Shown here in pieces: positions 9,870 through 18,079 of a DNA stretch of 64,000 bases. Origin of the DNA: JASHPR01 sp963815375 (GTDB taxonomy: Bacteria; Actinomycetota; Actinomycetes; Streptosporangiales; Streptosporangiaceae); assembly GCA_963815375.1 (NCBI GenBank), contig CAWFGX010000001.1:248001-312000 (forward strand). Reading direction: 5' to 3'. The position numbers were made by a program, and so were the translations under genes. Position 1 is the stretch's first letter. Every line of letters begins with the position of its first letter. The notes beneath the pieces were generated by a model, which saw nothing but the letters and a program-made list of their open reading frames with translations, was not told the origin of the DNA and ran no database searches.

Positions 9870-9959
9870 CGATTTCATCCGTCGTGTAGATCACGCGGCG
9901 GACCTCCGGCGGGAACGCCAGGAACGGCACGAACTCCGCCCAGTGCGCCCGCCACACCT

Positions 9960-11126
9960 TCACGATGGCCGGGTAGCGGTCGCCCCAGGCCGCGGCGAAC
10001 TCCTCCAGCGCGGCCGCGGCCGCGGCTGCTCCAGCGCCGCTGAGCTGAGGTGATGGATGATCTGGCGGAATGACTCGACGAAGTTTTCTTCGCTGTAGCC
10101 GAGACCGGTCGCGGCGCAGAAGTCCCTGACCAGGCCCTGGACCTGTCGCAGACTGGGCCGGGGCATCGATGGGAATAGGTGATGCTCGATCTGGTAGTTA
10201 AGGCCGCCGAGCAAGAAGGTGGTGATCCGGCCGCCCTTGATATTTCGGGCGGTGACCACCTGGCGGCGGGCGAAGCCGGCCGCCGCTGCCGATTCGATGA
10301 TCGGCATCCCCTTGTGGTTGGGCGCGAAACTGATGCCCAGGTACAGCGAGAAGACGCCCTGCTGTACGGCGATGAAAGCCAGTGCTCTGAGCGGGGAGAG
10401 CACCCACAGCACCACCGTGAGGTACAGCGCGGCATGCAGCACGATGAGAGAGGCTTCTACCGCCGAGGCGCGGTCTCGTCGCCGCAGAAGTCGCTTGATC
10501 CCGAGTACGTGCATACCAACGCTTCGCAGCAGCATGAGGGGGAAGAACAGCGGCGCCTGCCAGCGGGCCAGCCGCGATGCGACGGTGCCGCGCCCGTTTC
10601 CCGCTGCGTCAGACGAGGCCAGGACGGCTCCTTCGCCGATATCAGGGTCGCGGCCCATCTCGTTGGGATGGGCATGGTGAGCGTTGTGCTTGGGAACCCA
10701 CCAGCCAAAGCTCAGCCCGATGAGCGCGTTCCCCACGATGAGGCCGAGGATGCGATTGCGTTGGCGTTTGCCGAAAACCTGGTTGTGCCCTGCATCGTGG
10801 CCGATGAAGCCCAGCTGGGTGAACATCATCCCCACCAATGGGGCTACGGCGAGGGCCGTCCATGAGTTGCCGACAATGACGAACAGCGCCCATCCAGCGA
10901 AATAGGCGAAGATCGTCAGGGTGATCTTCACTCGGTAGTAGCCGGGCCTGCGGTCGAGCAGACCCATCGCTCGCACCTGCAGCGCCAGTGCACGAAAGCC
11001 AGCCGTCGAAGGATCGAACCCGGCAGGCAGCCCGTGTTCAGCTGAGGCGCGGCCGGACGGCCGGGCAAGGAAGGCGGGTGCTGTTCGTTTCGTCGCTCTG
11101 TCCTCCTGGGGCGTCTGCCGAGACAC
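9960..11126 (-). CDS. membrane fatty-acid desaturase, C-terminus running into IS remnant
   Basis: A 388-residue acyl-lipid/acyl-CoA desaturase with the three di-iron histidine boxes HDAGH (110-114), HNAHH (147-151) and QIEHH (about 316). Hydrophobic segments around residues 66-105, 125-142 and 225-265 fit four membrane helices. It introduces double bonds into acyl chains and so adjusts membrane fluidity. The native protein probably ends near LVRDFCAATGLGYSEENFVE-SFRQIIHHLSSAA. The last 25 or so residues (EQPRPRPRWRSSPRPG) are an out-of-frame reading of the adjoining IS256 remnant, so the natural stop has been lost. Starts with GTG; no operon partner. Confidence 0.85.
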   Translation of the reverse strand: MSRQTPQEDRATKRTAPAFLARPSGRASAEHGLPAGFDPSTAGFRALALQVRAMGLLDRRPGYYRVKITLTIFAYFAGWALFVIVGNSWTALAVAPLVGMMFTQLGFIGHDAGHNQVFGKRQRNRILGLIVGNALIGLSFGWWVPKHNAHHAHPNEMGRDPDIGEGAVLASSDAAGNGRGTVASRLARWQAPLFFPLMLLRSVGMHVLGIKRLLRRRDRASAVEASLIVLHAALYLTVVLWVLSPLRALAFIAVQQGVFSLYLGISFAPNHKGMPIIESAAAAGFARRQVVTARNIKGGRITTFLLGGLNYQIEHHLFPSMPRPSLRQVQGLVRDFCAATGLGYSEENFVESFRQIIHHLSSAALEQPRPRPRWRSSPRPGATATRPS

Positions 11127-11302
11127 CGCTCGGGGCTTGCGTCGCCAGGGTCTGGAGCAAACGGAGGCCGCGGTCAGGCTGTGTTTCGCTGGTTATTCCG
11201 CTGGGGCGGACGCGCCGGCGGCACATCACTGGCGGGCATGTCAAAGGCGGGGTAGCCAGCCAGCCGCCGCGGGGTCCCCTCCGGGTCCCGCGGCGGCTGA
11301 TC

Positions 11303-11593
11303 TCATACTGGTGGCTGGTCCTGGTAGAGGGGCCGGCCGGCGGCTGCTGGCGGCTGGTCCTGGTAGGGGTGCTGGCGGGTGAGGGGCTGCGCTGGGCGGC
11401 CGTAGACAGCGGGGCGGCTGCGGCGGCGGCTGAGCACGGCGAATAGCAGTGACAGCAGCAGGCCCAGGACGCCGGCCAGGATGAGGATGATGCCGACGAC
11501 GTGCACGTTCAGGCCGTGGGTGGAGGTGGTGGCGACGGCGTACCGCAAGATCGCTCCGATAGCGATCAGCGTGATGGCAGCGCCGGTGCTCAT
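11303..11593 (-). CDS. DUF6458-like two-helix membrane protein
   Basis: A 96-residue small membrane protein. ITLIAIGAILRYAVATTSTHGLNV is followed by VVGIILILAGVLGLLLSLLF, two hydrophobic spans around the short extracytoplasmic stretch THGLNVHV typical of the DUF6458 family, then a basic, proline-rich tail with two copies of YQDQPP. Function unknown; such genes often sit with general-stress genes. ATG 11593 lies 18 bases after the stop of the GlsB-like gene, so the two are one transcript driven from upstream of 11913. Confidence 0.65.
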   Translation of the reverse strand: MSTGAAITLIAIGAILRYAVATTSTHGLNVHVVGIILILAGVLGLLLSLLFAVLSRRRSRPAVYGRPAQPLTRQHPYQDQPPAAAGRPLYQDQPPV

Positions 11594-11610
11594 TAGCCGC
11601 CCGGGGCCGT

Positions 11611-11913
11611 TCACCGGTACGCCCGGCTGCGCCGCCCGCTGCGGCGGCGGGTGGTCCCGCGGTTGGTGATCAGGTGGTAGGCCAGCAGCAGGATGGCCGC
11701 GCCGGCGATGGCGGTCAGCCAGGTGGACAGGTTGAAGAACCCGTTCAGGGTGTGGATGTGGAACAGCTTGGTGGCCAGCCAGCCGCCGAGCAGCGCTCCG
11801 GCCACGCCGATCAGGCAGGTCAGGATAAGGCCCTGTGATCTCCTGCCGGGGATCAGCATATTGCCCAGCAGTCCTGCGCCGAGCCCGAGAATGATCCATG
11901 CGATGATGCCCAT
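11611..11913 (-). CDS. GlsB/YeaQ/YmgE-family stress membrane protein
   Basis: A 100-residue protein with three hydrophobic segments: IIAWIILGLGAGLLGNML (2-20), ILTCLIGVAGALLGGWLA (29-47) and WLTAIAGAAILLLAYHLI (65-82). The glycine-rich pattern GLGAGLLGNMLIPGR is the family hallmark. Members are cell-envelope stress proteins of unknown mechanism. GAGGAG precedes the ATG by about seven bases. A leader-RNA-like hairpin with a U-tract (12117-12055) sits about 140 bases upstream. A truncated second copy with the same start context is at 25619-25696. Confidence 0.8.
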   Translation of the reverse strand: MGIIAWIILGLGAGLLGNMLIPGRRSQGLILTCLIGVAGALLGGWLATKLFHIHTLNGFFNLSTWLTAIAGAAILLLAYHLITNRGTTRRRSGRRSRAYR

Positions 11914-12054
11914 AACCGACTCCTCAGTCAGTGTCGAGATTGACAGACGGGGTAGCCGGTCCTGCGCGACGGGTCGCGGTGGGAGAAACGATCTCCCGCG
12001 GGCTCTTGCCCTTTTCTGGGCCGCTGCGCCATTTCTGACGTCGGCCCGAACACT

Positions 12055-12117
12055 AAAAAAAACTCCGGTGGCCCTGCGCTGCCCCCAATTCGGGGCGCAG
12101 CTGCCGGGGTCCGGAGC
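12055..12117 (-). promoter_or_regulatory. leader-RNA element A: terminator-like hairpin upstream of GlsB gene
   Basis: Read on the minus strand: GCTCCGGACCCCGGCAGC, then a nested stem CTGCGC/GCGCAG with apical CCC/GGG, then CCGGAG closing on CTCCGG, then eight T. This is an intrinsic-terminator shape placed between a possible promoter (GGGGTAATG at about 20 bases before the element) and the GlsB gene. No gene reads into it from upstream, so it is not simply the end of another transcript. Confidence 0.6.
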
Positions 12118-12392
12118 GATGCTTTTACATTACCCCGCCACGGCACTTCTGTCCACCGGCGGAACAGCCCGCCGCCTCCATCGGGCTGGGTCGTGACCAT
12201 GGCCACATCACCGCGAGCACGGGCTGGCAGCCGCGGCGTACAGACCCACGACCGGCCCGGACCAGTTCCCGGCCCCCGCAGGCCCTCGGCCGTGTGGCCG
12301 AGCACGCGTGCTGCCGCTCAAGCCCGGTGGCCTGCCGCTGGCTGCGGAATGGTCTATGCGCGGCGGTCAGGGACCAGTAATATCAAGGTGTT

Positions 12393-12461
12393 GCTCCGGA
12401 CCCCGGCAGCCACATCCGCGCAGTACCTGCGGATGCGGCAGCAGGACCGGAGCTTTTTTTT
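12393..12461 (+). promoter_or_regulatory. leader-RNA element B: terminator-like hairpin upstream of membrane-protein gene
   Basis: Starts GCTCCGGACCCCGGCAGC like element A but in the opposite orientation. The inner stem is different (CATCCGC/GCGGATG), the outer stem GCTCCGG/CCGGAGC is kept, and eight T follow. It lies 85 bases before ATG 12547. AGTAATAT about 20 bases upstream may be a promoter -10. Confidence 0.6.
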
Positions 12462-12546
12462 GCTCACAGACGGGCCGGCGTAGGCAGGACGCCATGGTCT
12501 TCCCATACTGGCCTCCAGCTCACCATTCTGATTGCGGGAGTGCGTC

Positions 12547-13065
12547 ATGATCATAGTTGTCGGGCTCGTCATCCTGGTCGCGGCGGTGGTCGTCGGAGTG
12601 GCCGGCGTGCTGTCTAACGGCGGCAGCGGGCATGCGGTCACCCATTTCGCGGTGTTCGGCTATCACGTGACCGGCTCGACCGGCACTTTATTCCTGTACG
12701 GCATCGTGCTCGGGGCACTGGGCCTGCTCGGGCTGAGCCTGCTGCTGGCCGGCGCGCGCCGCGCCTCCCGTCGCGCCAGCTCCGCCCGCCGCAGCCTGCG
12801 GGAGTCCCGCCGCGAGACGGCCGCTGTCAGCCAGGACCGCGACGACCTCATCAGCGAGCGCGAGGCCGCCCACACCGCCAGCACGCTGGCTAACGGCCCG
12901 GCGGACGGTGACCGACAGCCCGGCGAAGACGGCGGCGGCCAGCGCATTCGGCACCTGCTCGGGCACCGGCCCGCCGTCCCGCCTGCGCAAGCGGCAGACG
13001 GCCAGCCCGCCTCCGATATCCCCGCCAGTGATGTGCCCGCCGGCGCGTCCGCCCCATCGGAATAA
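12547..13065 (+). CDS. two-helix membrane protein with charged cytoplasmic tail
   Basis: A 172-residue protein of unknown function. It has two membrane helices, IIVVGLVILVAAVVVGVAGV (2-21) and LFLYGIVLGALGLLGLSLLL (48-67), joined by a loop with a GYHVTG motif. A strongly basic stretch with RRASRRASSARRSLRESRRE follows, then a disordered, acidic/proline-rich end. The first helix-loop resembles conserved small actinobacterial membrane proteins. I chose ATG 12547 because GGGAG lies eight bases upstream; an upstream GTG-type start would add five residues. Preceded by leader element B, suggesting control by transcription attenuation (inference). Confidence 0.65.
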   Translation: MIIVVGLVILVAAVVVGVAGVLSNGGSGHAVTHFAVFGYHVTGSTGTLFLYGIVLGALGLLGLSLLLAGARRASRRASSARRSLRESRRETAAVSQDRDDLISEREAAHTASTLANGPADGDRQPGEDGGGQRIRHLLGHRPAVPPAQAADGQPASDIPASDVPAGASAPSE

Positions 13066-13313
13066 CCAGCGAAATGGCACCCTGCCGCGAGTGTCTTCCA
13101 GAAGATCGCTCATCAGGCGAAGCGCTCAGCAGCGGCGCCGGTATGAGAGCCGACCGGGTTACCGGCCAGCCGGCGGCTGCGCGCCGGAGGACGAGCTGCC
13201 CAGGCGATGGGCCGCGTCGCGCGGGCGCTGCGACCTGACATCCTGATTACCTGGCTGTGGGAGCACGACATGAATGCATCGCTTCGTTTGCACGCTGGTC
13301 CCTGGCGGCCGGC

Positions 13314-15191
13314 ATGAATCAGCCGGGTTCCTTCGTTCACTGGTCGATCTTCGAGGTGTCGGTCGCGAACCTGGTCCTGATCGCGGTGATGGTCGTCATA
13401 TTCGGCGCCGCGCTGCTGCTCCCGTTCCCGCGGGGGCACCGCCCGCAGCCCGCTGATGGTGACGGCCGGGCCAGCGGCGGCGAGACCGCGGGCGGCGATG
13501 CAGCCGCGGCGAGCGAGCCGGCCGATGACGGCACTGCCCGGATGTGGACTGCACGGGTGCGGCGCCTCGCGCTGAAGGTGCTGCCGCCGGGCAAGCTGCT
13601 GCCCGACCAGCAGCCGGCCTATGTTGCCTCCTGGATCTACGTGTTCGGCGTGGGCTCCCTGGCCGCGCTCGGGGTCGCGATCGTGTCCGGGTTCGCGCTC
13701 GCCCTGGGCGGCCCGGACTGGTGGCATTACAACCCGATCGGGCACTTCTTCAACAGCCTGCACCTGTGGAGCGTTGAGCTGTTCATGGCGCTGCTGGTCA
13801 TCCACCTGTGGGGCAAGTTCTGGATGGCCGCCTGGCGCGGCCGCCGACGACTGACCTGGATCACGGGCGTGATCGCGTTCGTGGCCTCGGTCATCGAGTG
13901 CTTCACCGGGTACCTGTCCCAGCAGAACTTCGACTCGCAGTGGATTGCCGCCAGCGGCAAGGACGCGTTCAACTCGGTCGGGGTTGGCGCGTTCTTCAAC
14001 GTGATGAACTTCGGCCAGATGCTGATGTGGCACATCGTGCTCATCCCCATCGTGCTGATCGCCGTGGTAGGCGCGCACGTCCTGCTCGTCCGGATGCGCG
14101 GCGTGGCGCACCCGATCGATGCCCATGCCGGCGAAATCACGGGGACCAGACGGGACCGGCGGCGCGCCATCGCGGCCGCCGACGCGGCCCCCTGGCGCGG
14201 CCCCAGCCGGCGCTACGACATCCTCAAGGAGGGCGCGATCGCGGCGGTGATCGTGCTGGCACTCACCCTGGGCCTGGCCGGCCTGCTGTCCTCCCCGAAC
14301 GTCCCGCCAGTCACCGTCGCGACCTGGGCGCGTCTCGCGCCCGCAGATTTCCTGGCCACCGCCGCCAGCGAGCTGAACGGCACCAGCGAGACCGCCGCCT
14401 ACGGCCCGCCGTACAACAACCAGAACGGCAGCGTCCAGAAACTCCTGTTCTCCCCCCAGACCTGGTTCGGGGTGACTCAGCCCGTCAACGCCGCCCAGGA
14501 CTTCGTCATCGGGCCGCTGACCACCCTCGCGACTGCCGACCCAGACATCGCCGGCCCTCTGGCGGCCTACAAGGCGGCCCCGGCCGCCCAGCAGCTGAAG
14601 TGGGCCAACGCCTACGCCGCTGCCGTGCTGAAAGTGAAATTCGTCGATGGCGTTCCCGTCGTCCCCGGGGCCAGCGACGGTCCGGTCCCGGTGCTGATGG
14701 CCGGCGAGCTGACCCTCGCGCGCAGCGGCGCGCTGGACACCGACCTGCTCGCCCAGCAGCCGTTCTACGGCACCAACCTCACCAAGCCGCTGCTGTTCAT
14801 CGAGGACGGCTCCTACTTCGCCAGCAAGGCCACTGCGATGGGCCTGACCGGCAGCCAGTGGGGCGTGATGAACGAGACCGGCAGCTACCCAGGCCAGCCG
14901 TGGCTGTGGCTCTACACGCTCTGGTACCAGGTCCCGGGCTGGACCAACTCCGCCAACATCGACATGATCGCCGTCTACATGACCGGCCTGGCCACCCTCC
15001 TGCTCCTGCTGGTCCCTTTCATCCCCGGACTGCGCGATGTCCCCCGGCTCATCCCCGTGCACCACCTCATCTGGCGGACCCGGGACTGCGCGGCACCCAG
15101 TTCCGGGTCCGGGCCCGGTCTAGGTCGGGGCCCCGGCGCTTCGGACGCGCCCCTGGCCGGTCAGCCCGCAGCCGACGCGGCGAAGCCATGA
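13314..15191 (+). CDS. cytochrome b subunit (bc-type complex, qcrB-like)
   Basis: Membrane cytochrome b of about 625 residues. After an N-terminal helix (VANLVLIAVMVVIFGAALLL) and a soluble linker, the core shows WIYVFGVGSLAALGVAIVSG, HLWSVELFMALLVIHLWGKF and MWHIVLIPIVLIAVVGAHVL. Paired histidines in the second and fourth helices would ligate two b hemes. The long extracytoplasmic segment and the last helix (DMIAVYMTGLATLLLLLVPF) are present. It would pass electrons between quinol and a partner, but no Rieske or cytochrome c gene is adjacent, so it is an orphan, probably accessory, copy. GTG 13257 is an alternative start adding 19 less likely residues. Confidence 0.8.
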   Translation: MNQPGSFVHWSIFEVSVANLVLIAVMVVIFGAALLLPFPRGHRPQPADGDGRASGGETAGGDAAAASEPADDGTARMWTARVRRLALKVLPPGKLLPDQQPAYVASWIYVFGVGSLAALGVAIVSGFALALGGPDWWHYNPIGHFFNSLHLWSVELFMALLVIHLWGKFWMAAWRGRRRLTWITGVIAFVASVIECFTGYLSQQNFDSQWIAASGKDAFNSVGVGAFFNVMNFGQMLMWHIVLIPIVLIAVVGAHVLLVRMRGVAHPIDAHAGEITGTRRDRRRAIAAADAAPWRGPSRRYDILKEGAIAAVIVLALTLGLAGLLSSPNVPPVTVATWARLAPADFLATAASELNGTSETAAYGPPYNNQNGSVQKLLFSPQTWFGVTQPVNAAQDFVIGPLTTLATADPDIAGPLAAYKAAPAAQQLKWANAYAAAVLKVKFVDGVPVVPGASDGPVPVLMAGELTLARSGALDTDLLAQQPFYGTNLTKPLLFIEDGSYFASKATAMGLTGSQWGVMNETGSYPGQPWLWLYTLWYQVPGWTNSANIDMIAVYMTGLATLLLLLVPFIPGLRDVPRLIPVHHLIWRTRDCAAPSSGSGPGLGRGPGASDAPLAGQPAADAAKP

Positions 15192-15392
15192 CCCGGGCCA
15201 TGGCAAGCCCTTCGCGCTCCCAGGCCGGCACCGACTGCCATAGCGCGACCATTCCAGCCACTGGCAGGACCTCGACGTCGCGCCAGCAGCAGCACGGGCC
15301 GCCACCCGCACCGCACCATTGAGCAGGATCTGATCGGTATCACCGATCGCTCCGGTCTCGCGACGGTCCGTCACCGGCCGGAGGGATACCGT

Positions 15393-16397
15393 TCAGGATT
15401 GTGGTTTCGAGGGTCCGGAGTGCGGGGGCTTGCCGAAGCTGACGTCGATATTCTCGAAGCTCTTATGCCGTTCCGTCCTGGCGTAGGAGGTGTAGGCACG
15501 CAGGTCTGCGGGCGTGAGTTCCGCGTTGTCGGTGTAAGGCGTGAGCAGGCTCCGCGGCCATAGCTGCCTGGCGCGCACCGCGTTGTATTCCGCGCAGATC
15601 ACTGTTGTGACGGCGCCAAGGTAGATCCAGGCCAGCAGGCCCAGGACGAGCCCGAACAGCCCGTAGGTGGCGGTCGCGCCCTTGAGTTTGTGCCCCAGCA
15701 GCACTGCCCCGGCCAGTTGCAGGGCCTGCCAGATCACCGCAGCGGCGATCGCGCCGCCGCGGGTCTGCCGGATGGTGAGGGGGCGGGCGGTCAGTACCTT
15801 GAACGCCACAATGAACAGCGTTACGTTCAGCGCGATGGCCAGCGCAGTCACGAGCGCCCGCACGCTGCCGCCCAGGCTGGCGCCGTAGCTGCCGGCGGCA
15901 GCGCCGAGCGCGGACAGCACGGTGGTGACGATGACGCTGGCGCCGCCGAAGGCCAGCAGTAGCAGGCTCCGCAGCCGGGCCCTGACCAGGTTCGGCCGGG
16001 AATTACGCGGCACGCCCCACACCTTGTTCAGCATGGTCTGGGCGGCCTGGACGATGCCCAGGCCGCCGTAGACGCAGCCCAGTATGCCGATGACCAGGCC
16101 CGCTATGCTGCCGTGGAAGGACCGGATGTTCGTGACGATCTGATCGCCGACGACGGGGAACTGGGCAAGCGCGGAATCCAGCACCTGCCGCTGCAGGTGC
16201 GGGTTACCGTGCAGCGCGTACCCAAGGATCGTGGCCAGGAGCAGCAGCAGCGGGAACAGCGCCACAAAGCCGTAGTACGCGATCTGCGCGGCGAGGTAGG
16301 TGCCCTGATCGTCTGCGAACTTGTACAGCACCGCCAGCGGCAGCCCCGCCCAGCGGTGCCGCCGCTGGTAGGCATCGGCGCGGCTGACCATGCTCAT
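15393..16397 (-). CDS. YihY/BrkB-family inner-membrane protein
   Basis: A 334-residue polytopic membrane protein, once annotated as ribonuclease BN. Helices include YFGFVALFPLLLLLATILGY-like residues 40-60 (the conserved AQIAYYGFVALFPLLL), IAGLVIGILGCVYGGLG, LLLLAFGGASVIVTTVLSAL, LNVTLFIVAFKVL and TYGLFGLVLGLLAWIYLGAV. The signature WGVPRNSRPN is intact. Likely an envelope transporter or structural protein; function is not proven for the family. The ATG at 16397 has AAGGAG seven bases upstream. Its promoter side faces the Hsp20 gene, separated by about 335 bases. Confidence 0.85.
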   Translation of the reverse strand: MSMVSRADAYQRRHRWAGLPLAVLYKFADDQGTYLAAQIAYYGFVALFPLLLLLATILGYALHGNPHLQRQVLDSALAQFPVVGDQIVTNIRSFHGSIAGLVIGILGCVYGGLGIVQAAQTMLNKVWGVPRNSRPNLVRARLRSLLLLAFGGASVIVTTVLSALGAAAGSYGASLGGSVRALVTALAIALNVTLFIVAFKVLTARPLTIRQTRGGAIAAAVIWQALQLAGAVLLGHKLKGATATYGLFGLVLGLLAWIYLGAVTTVICAEYNAVRARQLWPRSLLTPYTDNAELTPADLRAYTSYARTERHKSFENIDVSFGKPPHSGPSKPQS

Positions 16398-16604
16398 CGC
16401 GGCTCCTTGATACCCGTGTCGTGCTGGGCCCTGTCTGCGCTGCCAGATGGTCCCGCCCGGCCCACCCAGGCGGGCGGCCGGAAGCCGACGCCGCCCGGGC
16501 AGCCACCAGCTAAGCACGTGCGGCCCATGCCGTTCGGCCGGAGATGGCCCGCGCCGGCGGCTGGTTGCGGTGGGGGTACGGGCTGCCGCCTCCGGAGCCT
16601 GAGC

Positions 16605-16643
16605 TTGACTATGAACACTGTTCACCATATAGTGAACAGTGTT
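16605..16643 (+). promoter_or_regulatory. consensus promoter overlapped by a perfect 12-bp inverted repeat (Hsp20 operator)
   Basis: TTGACT (16605-16610), a 17-base spacer and TATAGT (16628-16633) form a near-consensus housekeeping promoter. The perfect palindrome AACACTGTTCAC (16614-16625), six bases, GTGAACAGTGTT (16632-16643) covers the spacer and -10. This is the classic layout of repression by a dimeric regulator. It lies 90 bases before the Hsp20 start. It is not the HspR (HAIR) sequence. Confidence 0.75.
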
Positions 16644-16732
16644 GCTCGGAAGCGAATGTCGTTCACTTGAATTGCATTTTTTCCCGGGTTCGCCTGGGCC
16701 GCCGGCACAGACGGGAGAAGAGGGAGAACGAC

Positions 16733-17245
16733 ATGACAGTCATGACAAGCTGGGACCTATTCGATGACCTGCGCAGCGCGCAGGATGAGCTACTGCGGCA
16801 GACCAGGATGCCCGGCCACTGGGCCCCCGGCCAGTCCGGACAGCAGCAAGGCGCCGGCTCTGCCGGCCAGGCATGGGCACCCGCAGTCGACATCAGCGAG
16901 CGCAAGGACGCCTACTACGTGACAGCGGAGCTACCCGGCGTCGGGATCGAGGACCTGGACATCACCTTCCAGGACGGCCTGCTGACAATCCAGGGCGAGC
17001 GGCACCACACGCCAGACATGCAGGGAGAGAAGGTCTACCGGGCCGAGCGCCGCTACGGCGCGTTCCGCCGCTCGATCACGCTGCCCATGCACGTCCAGGC
17101 AGACAAGATCGAGGCATCCGCCCAGGACGGCGTCCTGCTGGTCCTGATACCCAAGGCGCCCGAAGCGCACGCCAAGCGCATCAAGGTCCGCGCCAGCAAG
17201 GGCAAGCCGGCGATAAACGGCACCGCCGCCAGCAACGGCGCCTGA
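16733..17245 (+). CDS. Hsp20 / alpha-crystallin small heat-shock protein
   Basis: A 170-residue ATP-independent holdase that binds unfolding proteins in the cytoplasm. The alpha-crystallin domain spans about residues 45-150: WAPAVDISERKDAYYVTAEL, PGVGIEDLDITFQDGLLTIQ, GERHH, YRAERRYGAFRRSITLPMHV and IEASAQDGVLLVLIPKAPEA. The N-terminal arm is rich in Gln/Gly and the tail carries a possible I-x-I/V-type anchor (KRIKV). I chose ATG 16733 with GAGGGAGA upstream. Expression is probably from the promoter at 16605 and kept off by a repressor that binds the palindrome. Confidence 0.9.
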   Translation: MTVMTSWDLFDDLRSAQDELLRQTRMPGHWAPGQSGQQQGAGSAGQAWAPAVDISERKDAYYVTAELPGVGIEDLDITFQDGLLTIQGERHHTPDMQGEKVYRAERRYGAFRRSITLPMHVQADKIEASAQDGVLLVLIPKAPEAHAKRIKVRASKGKPAINGTAASNGA

Positions 17246-17603
17246 CACCGCGGGCCCGGCGGCTCCCCCGCCGCCAGACCCGCACCACCCGGTACTGCGT
17301 CTGCTGCCGTCACGTCCCATAGTGACCGGCAGCAGACCCACTAATGCTCGTTGCCAGTCACCCAATCATGGACATCGTCGCCCGGTACCGGGCCGGAATC
17401 GACGGCAGGAAACACGCCCCGCCGACGTCATGTCCTGGCCAGTGAATGCGGAACCGCGGCAGCAAGGCTGGCGGGGCCTGCCTGAATCACCGCACTACCG
17501 TGGGCAAGGCCGAGGACTTTCTGGGACGCCGGCAACCACGCCGGCGCCGCCCGCGGCGCATGATGACACCGCCCGGCTGCCGGGACGGAGACGGGCCCGC
17601 GAC
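17246..17603. other. intergenic, no gene recognised
   Basis: About 360 bases after Hsp20 with no recognisable gene or motif. A GC-rich inverted region directly after the Hsp20 stop may end its transcript. Confidence 0.4.
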
Positions 17604-18079
17604 ATGGTACCGACCAGCACTCACGACATCACCGCAACTCCTTGCCAGCCCCCCCGATCAGGGCGCGCGCCCGCCGGGGCGCGGCTCAGCCTGGACCCCC
17701 ACGTCGAAGGGTCCAGGCATCCACGGCGGGTGGTGGCCGCACCCCCGGGACGCCGCGGCGGAGCTGCCCGCGCTCCTGACCGAGCTGAGCCCACGGGCCG
17801 GGCGGGCCAGCCGGATAGCACTCCAAGTGGACGCCTTCAGCAACATCCCCCATCAGCTCACCGCCGGCGGGCGCAAGGTGCACGTCGCCTGGTTCAGGTA
17901 CATGAACCCGCACACAGCCATCCTCACCATGGCCGGCCGTGACGACCTCATCCTGCTGGCAGTCCCGCCCCAGGCAAGCCCGGCAGCCGCGGCGGCGGCG
18001 CTCAGGCTGGCAGCATCCGGCCGACAGCGAAGACGGCATGCACTCCCAGAACGTGGCCGGCCAGCAACACGACAGCTAG
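17604..18079 (+). pseudogene. DUF5994-like protein, two frameshifts
   Basis: Matches the actinobacterial DUF5994 pattern. ARLSLDPHVEG (frame 3, after ATG 17604) is followed after a shift near 17715 by IHGGWWPHPRDAAAELPALL, DAFSNIPHQLTAGGRKVHVA and WFRYMNPHTAILTMAGRDDL, then LILLAVPPQASPAAAAAALR. A second shift near 18020 gives the natural-looking acidic end DSEDGMHSQNVAGQQHDS with a stop at 18077-18079. Soluble, function unknown; the family is often found beside STAS/anti-sigma genes, as here. Total length of about 158 residues is normal for the family. Confidence 0.6.

Larger units (their letters stand above)
8389..9882 (+). mobile_element. IS110-family insertion sequence inside an IS256 remnant
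   Basis: Boundaries were inferred by rejoining the interrupted IS256 gene: target sequence GGTT-CGT on the left and CGT-CGTGTAG on the right, so only a short CGT-like core is shared. There are no long inverted repeats, as expected for IS110 elements, which move by a DEDD recombinase guided by a bridge RNA. The element is about 1.49 kb, with about 260 bases of non-coding DNA before the transposase and almost none after it. That arrangement matches the IS110 subgroup rather than IS1111. Confidence 0.75.
8175..10035 (-). pseudogene. IS256-family transposase remnant split by an IS110 element
   Basis: Two pieces of one minus-strand IS256 transposase. The upstream piece (about 10035-9883) encodes YPAIVKVWRAHWAEFVPFLA and VRRVIYTT. 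The downstream piece (8390-8175) encodes NLIESMNSRLRKVT, then, after a frameshift near 8345 at a GGGG run, LYLAVRNLEDYRG and the C-terminus AFTIYFDGRIPTP with TGA at 8175. Joining them across 8389-9882 restores the family motif TT-NLIESMN, so the IS110 element inserted exactly inside this catalytic segment. The 5' two thirds of the gene are missing; the fragment is fused to the end of the neighbouring desaturase gene. A likely right terminal repeat lies near 8140-8165. Confidence 0.8.
11914..12546. other. divergent intergenic region with two opposed leader elements
   Basis: About 630 bases between the divergent GlsB-like and 12547 genes. It contains leader elements A (minus) and B (plus) with roughly 275 bases between them, where both promoters must lie. 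No protein gene is recognised. Confidence 0.6.

Noticed and set aside
13113..15065. 650-codon minus-strand frame opposite cytochrome b
   Set aside because: Antisense of a strongly conserved membrane protein; composition is repetitive (Gly/Arg/Asp/Gln) and no start signal is seen.
13808..15322. 504-codon plus-strand frame overlapping cytochrome b
   Set aside because: Shifted reading of the cytochrome b gene, made of Arg/Pro/Ala runs without domains.
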